10,009 nt of DNA, taken from contig JAEDJP010000046.1 of assembly GCA_016296285.1 (NCBI GenBank), positions 1-10,009 on the forward strand, in the 5' to 3' direction. Positions 5,401-10,009 of the stretch are shown here, in pieces. The stretch's first letter is position 1, and each line of letters opens with the position of its first letter. Source of the DNA: Bacilli bacterium. Its GTDB lineage: Bacteria > Bacillota_I > Bacilli_A > RFN20 > CAG-826. Both the position numbers and the translations under genes were made by a program. The notes beneath the pieces were generated by a model that was not told where the DNA came from, did not search any database, and saw only the letters and a program-made list of their open reading frames with translations.

Positions 5401-6699
5401 ATGTATAGCAGGAAGCAATATATCGACCAACTGATTGCCAAGAAAGATAACGGGCAGATCAAAATCATCACCGGGCTCAAAAGATGTGGAAAGTCGGTCT
5501 TGCTGCTCCAGCTTTACCGGGACTGGCTTCTGTCCCAGGGGATTTCTGCGAACCAGTTCATCTCCGTGTCTTTGGATGCCCTCCCCAACGTTCGGTATCG
5601 TAATCCCATCGCCTTGGATAAGCACCTCCGCGATTTGATGAAGGATGAAGGGAAAAGGTATTACGTCTTTTTGGACGAGATCCAATTCGTCGCGGATATG
5701 CAAAATCCGTTCGTTGACGACCCGCAGGCGAGAATCACCTTCGTCGACGTCGTCCTTGGGCTCATGCAAATGAAAAACGTCGACGTCTATGTCACGGGAA
5801 GCAACTCCAAGATGCTCTCTTCGGACATCCTGACGCAATTCCGGGGTCGCGGGGACGAGATCCGCGTGTATCCTTTGTCTTACGCGGAATTCTACGAAGG
5901 TTACGAAGGGGATAAGCGCCAGGCCTGGCAGGAGTATTTCACCTATGGCGGCATGCCACGCGTCTGGTCGCTTCCGACCCACGAGGAACGCAGCAAGTAC
6001 CTGAAGCAGCTCTTCGAGCAAACCTATCTCAGGGATATCGAGGAACGCCACTCGATCAAAAACGATAAAGCGGTCCTCAGCGCGCTCCTCAACATCCTCG
6101 CCTCCGGAATCGGATCCCTCACGAATCCCCACAAGCTTTCCAAGACCTTCAAAAGCGAGCGAAATATCGCGATTTCTCCCGACACCATCGAGAGATACCT
6201 CGGGTATTTTCACGACTCGTTCTTGATGGAAAGAGCCCTCCGTTACGACGTGAAAGGCAAGAAATACATCGCCACCCCCGCGAAGTTCTATTACGCCGAT
6301 TTAGGTCTCCGGAATGCCCTGCTAGGTTTTCGACAGATTGAGGAGAACCACATCATGGAAAACATCCTCTATAACGATCTGGTCCGTCGGGGGTATGACG
6401 TCGATGTCGGCGTCGTCGAATACAACACCACCGATACCCGTGGCGTGAAGGTCCGCAAGCAACTGGAGGTGGATTTCGTCGTGAACCAAGGGGGGAGGCG
6501 GATCTATGTCCAATCCGCCCTCAACGTGGACGATCCGAAGAAGAAGGAACAGGAAATCGCCTCGCTCATCCGGATCCCGGATTCCTTCGAGAAAATCGTT
6601 GTCGTGAAAGATTATCGGGAACCCTGGAGAGACGAGCGCGGGATCCTCTACATTGGAATCGAGCAGTTCCTGCTTTCCGACGACATCATGAGACTCTGA
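5401..6699 (+). CDS. AAA ATPase with DUF4143 C-terminal domain (ATPase 2)
   Basis: A 432-residue protein. The ATG at 5401 is chosen over the in-frame GTG at 5392 because AGAGGTG (5388-5394) sits 6 bases before it. Walker A is GLKRCGKS at 25-32, Walker B VFLDEIQ at 89-95 and sensor 1 VTGSNS at 131-136. FRGRGDEI (147-154) and YPLSYAEF (157-164) are typical of this DUF4143 branch, as are YGGMP (182-186), YYADLGLRNALLG (297-309) and HIMENILYNDLVRRGY (317-332). Near the C-terminus QLEVDFV (354-360) and IYVQSAL (368-374) suggest the E-x-D...x-Q form of the restriction-endonuclease-like core. It is of the same superfamily as ATPase 1 but a different subgroup, with little identity outside motifs, so it is not a recent duplicate. 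It lies between the two copies of the AlbA_2 unit and could be lost by recombination between them. Function unknown. Confidence 0.92.
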   Translation: MYSRKQYIDQLIAKKDNGQIKIITGLKRCGKSVLLLQLYRDWLLSQGISANQFISVSLDALPNVRYRNPIALDKHLRDLMKDEGKRYYVFLDEIQFVADMQNPFVDDPQARITFVDVVLGLMQMKNVDVYVTGSNSKMLSSDILTQFRGRGDEIRVYPLSYAEFYEGYEGDKRQAWQEYFTYGGMPRVWSLPTHEERSKYLKQLFEQTYLRDIEERHSIKNDKAVLSALLNILASGIGSLTNPHKLSKTFKSERNIAISPDTIERYLGYFHDSFLMERALRYDVKGKKYIATPAKFYYADLGLRNALLGFRQIEENHIMENILYNDLVRRGYDVDVGVVEYNTTDTRGVKVRKQLEVDFVVNQGGRRIYVQSALNVDDPKKKEQEIASLIRIPDSFEKIVVVKDYREPWRDERGILYIGIEQFLLSDDIMRL

Positions 6700-6701
6700 G
6701 C

Positions 6702-6727
6702 AAGCCAACCAATATTCTGGTTGCTTT
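6702..6727 (+). terminator. Hairpin just after the ATPase 2 stop
   Basis: AAGCCAACCA (6702-6711) pairs with TGGTTGCTT (6718-6726) with one bulged C and the 6-base loop ATATTC. It begins 2 bases after the TGA. Only a TTT run follows directly, so it may be a weak terminator. A T-rich stretch (CTTTTCTTTTT, ending at about 6764) comes 30 bases later. Confidence 0.45.
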
Positions 6728-6780
6728 GTGGTATCGAAAAAAAGGGTAAAAACTTTTCTTTTTGTCGCTTTGAGGTGTAC

Positions 6781-7711
6781 CCATGAGATAAGCTTCCTGC
6801 CGCTCTCAATTCGGAGAGATCATCAAGGGGAAAGCGGCGACAAACCGCTTTGCATTTTGGCTTTTCTCCCCGGCTAAAGCTGTATTCTAATCAAATATCT
6901 TGACAAGAATGATTAGAATGATTAGAAAAAGATTAGAATAGGAGGAGAACTCCATGGAATTTCGAGAAACGGAAACGGTTGAATTGAAGTCGGTGGCTCA
7001 AGAAGGAGTCGTGAAAGAGCTGGTTGCCTTTGTCAATTGCAACGGAGGGACGGTCTATATCGGCGTCGCGGACGACGGGACCGTTCTTGGCGTTGAGGAT
7101 CCCGATGCTTGCGCTTTACAAGTCTCCAACGCAGCGAGGGATTCTGTGAAACCCGATATCACGATGTTCCTTCATTATGAAACCCTTGAATGCGATGGGA
7201 AATTCGTTGTTGCCGTCATGGCGCAACGCGGCACGAACCGCCCCTATTATCTTGCGAAGAAAGGGCTTCGTCCCGAAGGCGTGTTCGTCCGTCAAGGATA
7301 TTCCTCCGTTCCGGCGACCGATGCCGCAATCCGAAAGATGATTAAGGAAACGGATGGCGATCGCTTTGAAGACACGCGTTCCGTTGATCAAGCGCTATCC
7401 TTTCGGGCGGCCGAAAAAGAATTCGAACTTCGAAAGATTGCCTTTGGCCAACCCCAGATGTTGACCTTGCGGCTCATGTCGCGCGATGGTTTGTTCACGA
7501 ATCTTGGGCTCCTTTTGTCCGACCAGTGCCCTTTTTCCTTGAAGGTCGCGGTGTTCGAGGGCAAGGACCAAAGTGTCTTCAAGGATCGCCGGGAATTTAC
7601 CGGCTCTCTTCTTGAGCAACTTAACGATGTCTATGATTACATCGATTTGCAGAATCGAACCCGCGCAACATTTGAAAAACTTTTGAGGATTGATACGCGA
7701 GATTATCCCGA
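6781..7711 (+). repeat. Right copy of the duplicated promoter-plus-AlbA_2 gene unit
   Basis: This is the intact counterpart of 4785-5302. It carries the hairpin (6831-6851), the iterons (6884-6939), the ribosome binding site and the first 252 codons of the gene at 6954. It retains the 414 bp missing from the left copy. The offset between the copies is 1995-1996 bp before the deletion point and 2409 bp after it. Confidence 0.9.
6884..6939 (+). promoter_or_regulatory. Promoter with TGATTAGAA iterons, right copy
   Basis: TTGACA (6900-6905), a 17-base spacer and TAGAAA (6923-6928) make a good sigma-A-type promoter. Direct copies of the motif cover the spacer and -10 region (6910-6918, 6919-6927, 6931-6939 as GATTAGAAT), and an inverted copy, ATTCTAATCA, lies just upstream of the -35 (6884-6893). 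Occupancy would block polymerase, so repression is the likely mode. The gene product has a winged helix and is a candidate autorepressor. GGAGG (6941-6945) follows, facing a CTCC directly before the ATG. Confidence 0.65.
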
Positions 7712-8279
7712 GGTCGCGGTACGTGAGGCGTTGCTCAATTCCCTCGTCCATCGCGATTATGGCTATAGCGCGAGCACTTTAATCAGCATTTATGATGATC
7801 GGATCGAATTTGTCTCACTCGGCGGACTCTTGCCTGGCCTCGAGCTCGAGGATTTGATGATGGGGGTATCCGTATGCCGAAACCCAAATCTCGCGAACGT
7901 GTTCTATCGCCTGCAACTCATCGAGGCTTACGGAACGGGGATGAAGAAGATCATGGGGGCCTACGCGGACGCACTTAGGAAGCCGACGATCGAGGCGACG
8001 AGCAACGCCTTCAAGATCGTGTTGCCAAACCGCAATTGCGTTCCCCAATCCGGAGAGAAGGCAAAAGAGGGGGAAGGGTCCGAAGCATTATCGCAAAACG
8101 AAAAGGCGATTCTAAAGCGTCTCAAAGAAAGCGAGGCCATCACTCGGAAAGAGGTTCAGGAAATCTCCGGTTTTAGCCAAGCTCAAGCGGGAAGGCTTTT
8201 GCGGGCCATGGCAGAGAAGGGCCTGGTCGTTTCTTGCGGCGGGGGCCGTTCCACCCGTTACGAAATGCCAAACCGATAA
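6954..8279 (+). CDS. AlbA_2/Schlafen-like ATP-binding transcriptional regulator (COG2865 type)
   Basis: A 441-residue protein with the domain order of predicted regulators related to the RecG C-terminal family. Residues 4-120 are the AlbA_2 (Schlafen AlbA-like, nucleic-acid-binding) domain: ETETVELKSV, then ELVAFVNCNGGTVYIGVADDG, a segment that is diagnostic, then PEGVFVRQGYSS. Residues about 250-345 are an HATPase_c_4-like domain with VREALLNSLVHRDY (256-269), STLISIYDDRIEFVSLGG (274-291) and LIEAYGTGMKKI (322-333). Residues about 378-441 form a winged helix (LSQNEKAILKRL, then TRKEVQEISGFSQAQAGRLL). A polar linker (365-378) joins the last two. The ATG is preceded by GGAGG at a normal distance, and the iteron promoter lies upstream. 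Such proteins are often found with mobile or defence genes, but few have known targets. A truncated paralogue lies 2 kb upstream. Confidence 0.92.
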   Translation: MEFRETETVELKSVAQEGVVKELVAFVNCNGGTVYIGVADDGTVLGVEDPDACALQVSNAARDSVKPDITMFLHYETLECDGKFVVAVMAQRGTNRPYYLAKKGLRPEGVFVRQGYSSVPATDAAIRKMIKETDGDRFEDTRSVDQALSFRAAEKEFELRKIAFGQPQMLTLRLMSRDGLFTNLGLLLSDQCPFSLKVAVFEGKDQSVFKDRREFTGSLLEQLNDVYDYIDLQNRTRATFEKLLRIDTRDYPEVAVREALLNSLVHRDYGYSASTLISIYDDRIEFVSLGGLLPGLELEDLMMGVSVCRNPNLANVFYRLQLIEAYGTGMKKIMGAYADALRKPTIEATSNAFKIVLPNRNCVPQSGEKAKEGEGSEALSQNEKAILKRLKESEAITRKEVQEISGFSQAQAGRLLRAMAEKGLVVSCGGGRSTRYEMPNR

Positions 8280-8471
8280 GGGCGCGACCCTCATAAAGAG
8301 GATGCATCGCCTTCCCACGCGAGCGGGAAATGCTGCGGGATGGCTTGCATCTTGTCCGCCGCGAGTTGCAGGGCTTGGTGGTTTGAAGAGGCGCTGAGAT
8401 TCCGATTGCGTAAAAAGACGAATCCTTGGTAGAAAAAAAGCAACGCGGAATGCCGTTATTCCTTGCTTTGT

Positions 8472-8615
8472 CCTTCCGTCAAAGAAGCCTGCGAAGCTTT
8501 GCTTCAAGCGGGAAACCGTATTGAACCGACGAAAGAATCTGCGGAACGTTACAACAGGAAACACGCGACGTTCACGCATCTATATGCCGCAATAGAGGAG
8601 ACGTTCTCGGGCTAG
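8472..8615 (+). pseudogene. C-terminal remnant of an FGGY-family sugar kinase (xylulokinase-like)
   Basis: An open frame without its own start ends at TAG 8613-8615. It reads PSVKEACEALLQAGNRIEP, then TKESAERYNRKHATFTHLYA, then AIEETFSG. This is the pattern of the last 45-50 residues of xylulokinases: a helix xPSxxEA, a xxxEPxxExxxxY segment, then a YxxYxxLYPAL-type final helix. The rest of the kinase, about 450 residues, is absent. An in-frame stop lies at 8430-8432, and the upstream DNA (8280-8470) shows no FGGY motif in any frame. The remnant is convergent with the CPCC gene and ends 9 bases before that gene's inferred original stop. It suggests the island replaced most of a chromosomal sugar kinase gene. 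The assignment rests on my recall of the family pattern. Confidence 0.5.
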
Positions 8616-9124
8616 CCAAGAGAACTATTTCCGTTTTTGCCCGACTTCCGCCGCCCAGCGATAGTAGGGGTTTTCGCTCGCTTTTCCTTGAATTCCTTGA
8701 CGGCATCGGGATACGTTAATCCAATCGCCGACTCCATTTCAGGATTCGCTTCCATCCCATCGTCTTGCCAACCGCAGACAGGGCAAATGTCAAAAGAAGG
8801 CTCGTTTGGGAATCGATGCTCCCGACACACGGGACAGACATGGGATTCCCAAGGGATTCTCTTCGTAGAGAACCAATAATAGTTTGGCTCCTTCGCGATC
8901 CTTGCTTGATAATCCTCTCGCATCTCGACGACACTCAATTCGTTTTGGCCCCTCTTCGATTCGGGGTTCGCGGCCTGGTTGGCGTCATAAATCCAGCCGC
9001 AGTAATAGCAAACGATGCGACCTTGCTCATAGTAGCGGAGCTTGTTTTCTTTGCCCGGCCCTTTCGGCAAATCAAAATCGGTCTTTCCACATACGGGGCA
9101 AACCATCTCTTTGAAACGAGGCAT
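8612..9124 (-). CDS. Two-module CPCC-type zinc protein, apparently frameshifted near the C-terminus
   Basis: A predicted 170-residue soluble protein. The ATG at 9124-9122 is chosen over the in-frame ATG at 9151 because AAAGGAGGGA (9140-9131) lies just before it. It holds two related modules. The first has CPVC (9-12) and CYYCGW (39-44); the second has CPVC (97-100) and CPVCGW (114-119), so two four-Cys zinc sites are likely. After each CGW come ANPE and a helix, showing internal duplication. The second module matches the Cys-rich CPCC family (CPVCGWxDDG). The present frame ends in KTPTIAGRRKSGKNGNSSLG, which looks random. One added A in the A4 run (8685-8682) would instead give SENPYYRWAAEVGQKRK and a stop at 8627-8625. 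That tail parallels KEPNYYWFSTKR in module one. A real 1-bp deletion or a sequencing error is likely. Function unknown. Confidence 0.8.
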   Translation of the reverse strand: MPRFKEMVCPVCGKTDFDLPKGPGKENKLRYYEQGRIVCYYCGWIYDANQAANPESKRGQNELSVVEMREDYQARIAKEPNYYWFSTKRIPWESHVCPVCREHRFPNEPSFDICPVCGWQDDGMEANPEMESAIGLTYPDAVKEFKEKRAKTPTIAGRRKSGKNGNSSLG

Positions 9125-9246
9125 CAGCAATCCCTCCTTTGCTTTCACCATCCATTCTGCATAATGGTATAACGGATTGTTCGCTTCATTATATTCCGCC
9201 GGCTTCCTCTTATCGTGAAAACGGAAAACAGCGAGAGGGAATCTGA

Positions 9247-9330
9247 ATGCGTGAACCGCAAATCAATTTCTGGTTCTATACGAGGAACGGCGTTTGCCCG
9301 ACTGAGCTCTTATCTATCGTCATGTCTTGA
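9247..9330 (+). CDS. Possible 27-residue small ORF
   Basis: ATG at 9247 follows AGAGGGA (9234-9240) by 6 bases, a fair ribosome binding site, and the frame runs to TGA at 9328-9330. It begins MREPQINFWFYTRNGVC. The FYTRNGVCP segment resembles a zinc-ribbon lead-in, but only one Cys is present and no family is recognised. It may be the 5' end of a decayed gene or chance. The fair ribosome binding site is the only support. Confidence 0.25.
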   Translation: MREPQINFWFYTRNGVCPTELLSIVMS

Positions 9331-9356
9331 GTTAGGTGAACAATACTTTAGAAAAG

Positions 9357-9370
9357 TGTGTGTACACACA
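9357..9370. promoter_or_regulatory. Perfect 14-bp palindrome
   Basis: TGTGTGTACACACA is a perfect palindrome standing alone in a region without genes. It follows a CTTTAGAAAA stretch and is followed by an A-run. It could be an operator left from a lost gene. Being a short alternating TG/CA repeat, it could also be chance. Confidence 0.3.
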
Positions 9371-9471
9371 AAAAACAAAAGTGAAGATTGGTGGCAAGGA
9401 TGAGAACGCGTAAAGTTAGGGTGATTTCGTGATAAAGCGGTGATGCCAAGTTCGCTTAAAAAGCACGCATT

Positions 9472-9576
9472 ATGTCAGAAATACCCCGGCCCGCGAAAGC
9501 CTCGCTCGATGAGCATGGCTTCCTTGTCATGGGAGCGACGGAATTCCTCCTGCAGTTCCTGAGCGAGCGTTATTGA
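9472..9576 (+). pseudogene. 34-residue gene end abutting a terminator, probable C-terminal remnant
   Basis: The frame from ATG 9472 reads MSEIPRPAKASLDEHGFLVM, then GATEFLLQFLSERY, and stops at TGA 9574-9576. A stop (TAA 9457-9459) lies 12 bases upstream in frame and no ribosome binding site precedes the ATG. The frame ends 1 base before a good terminator hairpin, as a real gene end would. The simplest reading is the last part of a decayed or deleted gene. No family is recognised. A genuine small protein translated without a Shine-Dalgarno is possible but less likely. Confidence 0.35.
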
Positions 9577-9577
9577 C

Positions 9578-9601
9578 GGGATTCGGGCGAAATCCCTTTT
9601 T
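9578..9601 (+). terminator. Rho-independent terminator
   Basis: GGGATT (9578-9583) pairs with AATCCC (9591-9596), with a 7-base loop, followed directly by TTTTT (9597-9601). This is the best terminator in the window. It sits 1 base after the stop of the 34-residue remnant and separates it from the zinc-ribbon gene. Confidence 0.75.
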
Positions 9602-9608
9602 GCCATGC

Positions 9609-9637
9609 TTGGACATTCGCCGAAGAAGAACTAGAAT
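9609..9637 (+). promoter_or_regulatory. Promoter of the zinc-ribbon membrane protein gene
   Basis: TTGGAC (9609-9614), a 17-base spacer and TAGAAT (9632-9637) lie between the terminator and the gene. Transcription would start near 9644, giving a leader of about 19 bases that contains AAGGGG (9650-9655), 7 bases before the ATG. Confidence 0.65.
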
Positions 9638-9662
9638 TGGTTATTGAATAAGGGGAATCATC

Positions 9663-10009
9663 ATGGAAGAAAACAAATCGGTCATCACGGAAACGAGGAC
9701 CTGCGCTCGTTGCGGCAAGGAAATCGGGGAAGATTACGTCGCTTGCCCCTACTGCGGAAAGAAAGTCAAAGGCGCCTCGACCTTCGAAGGGCCAATCCTT
9801 GGGGTCGCCCTCACCGCGGGAGCGTCGATCCTTTTGTTCCTCATCGGGATGATCATGTTCTTCGTGGGAAGCGGGAGGGTTGTCCGCTTCGCCGCGGTCC
9901 TTTTGCTCCTTTCCGGCCTCGTCGGCCTCGTCTACATTCCTTTCGGCCTCAAGCTCGTGAAGCAGGAGAAGAATAAAGAAGCCCCCTGGCTCTATTTCGC
10001 GTTGTTCAC
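9663..10009 (+). CDS. Zinc-ribbon membrane protein (3' end outside window)
   Basis: The first 115 residues are visible; the gene runs off the right edge. The ATG at 9663 has AAGGGG 7 bases upstream and a good promoter before that. Residues 14-31 form a double-CxxC zinc ribbon, CARCGKE followed by CPYCGKK (Cys14, Cys17, Cys28, Cys31). Two hydrophobic segments follow, about 44-68 (GPILGVALTAGASILLFLIG...) and 73-97 (VVRFAAVLLLLSGLVGLVYI...), with a charged loop KLVKQEKNKE and a third beginning at WLYFALF (109-115). Zinc-ribbon plus membrane-helix proteins are very common in Bacillota and mostly uncharacterised. The ribbon would face the cytoplasm. No functional partner is visible in the window. 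Confidence 0.85.
   Translation, partial: MEENKSVITETRTCARCGKEIGEDYVACPYCGKKVKGASTFEGPILGVALTAGASILLFLIGMIMFFVGSGRVVRFAAVLLLLSGLVGLVYIPFGLKLVKQEKNKEAPWLYFALF

Larger units (their letters stand above)
9125..9662. other. 538-bp stretch without a clear complete gene
   Basis: This stretch holds the ribosome binding site of the CPCC gene, a TATAAT on the minus strand (9193-9188) that may be its -10 element though no good -35 is seen, two short plus-strand frames, a 14-bp palindrome, a terminator and a promoter (listed separately). The remainder, especially 9371-9470, shows nothing recognisable. It looks like decayed genes rather than a designed spacer. Confidence 0.6.

Noticed and set aside
5386..6213. 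275-codon minus-strand frame opposite ATPase 2, and similar long antisense frames elsewhere
   Set aside because: These are shadows of strongly coding plus-strand genes with clear motifs. The antisense translations show no domain pattern.
4785..7711. Composite transposon with the repeats as insertion sequences
   Set aside because: The repeats encode an AlbA_2 regulator rather than a transposase, have no terminal inverted repeats, and no target-site duplication was seen.
8291..8463. Minus-strand frame with a plausible-looking peptide (LLFFYQGFVFLRN... to WEGDASSL)
   Set aside because: Only about 56 codons between stops, no start or ribosome binding site, and no recognised family. It overlaps the region just before the kinase remnant. 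It could be a gene-end remnant but I cannot support it.
8612..8690. Programmed -1 frameshift in the CPCC gene
   Set aside because: The site GGAAAAG lacks a canonical X XXY YYZ heptamer and no downstream stimulator is apparent. A homopolymer indel is simpler.
1..10009. tRNA, rRNA or known riboswitch
   Set aside because: No conserved tRNA arms, rRNA segments or riboswitch cores were recognised on either strand by reading. A covariance-model search would be needed to exclude small RNAs.

Overview
The window looks like accessory DNA from a mid-GC bacterium using the standard code (TGA is a stop). Ribosome binding sites of the AGGAGG type, an AdhR-like MerR regulator and DUF4143 ATPases suggest an uncultured Bacillota-type anaerobe. 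The lineage is an inference from gene style only; no rRNA or core marker is present.

Layout. (1) 1-840: a truncated flavodoxin-family reductase on the minus strand, divergent from a MerR regulator, with a MerR-type operator between them. (2) 1022-3081: two Fic adenylyltransferase genes of different regulatory classes. The first fuses a phage-antirepressor BRO-N domain to a class III (NmFic-like) Fic domain. The second is a class II Fic with an N-terminal inhibitory helix and a C-terminal winged helix. Each has a long dyad just upstream. (3) 3231-6699: two dissimilar DUF4143 AAA ATPases. The first is preceded by a pair of operator-like repeats. (4) 4785-5302 and 6781-7711: a duplicated unit made of a hairpin, an iteron-bearing promoter and an AlbA_2/Schlafen-like ATP-binding regulator gene. 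The left copy is a pseudogene (start lost, 414-bp in-frame deletion, 3' end missing); the right copy is intact. ATPase 2 lies between the copies. (5) 8280-9124: the C-terminal end of an FGGY sugar kinase (xylulokinase-like), convergent with a two-module CPCC zinc protein that appears frameshifted near its end. (6) 9125-10009: a degraded intergenic stretch with small ORFs, a good terminator and a good promoter, then the start of a zinc-ribbon membrane protein.

The centre (about 950-8280) reads as an island of Fic, ATPase and AlbA_2 genes, each with its own dyad or iteron control region rather than forming one operon. This is consistent with a defence or toxin-antitoxin type region, but that role is inferred from family membership and architecture. 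The flanks hold ordinary gene ends and remnants. The points most worth a second look are the BRO-N/class III Fic fusion with an altered inhibitory motif, the paired operators before ATPase 1, and the direct-repeat structure around ATPase 2.
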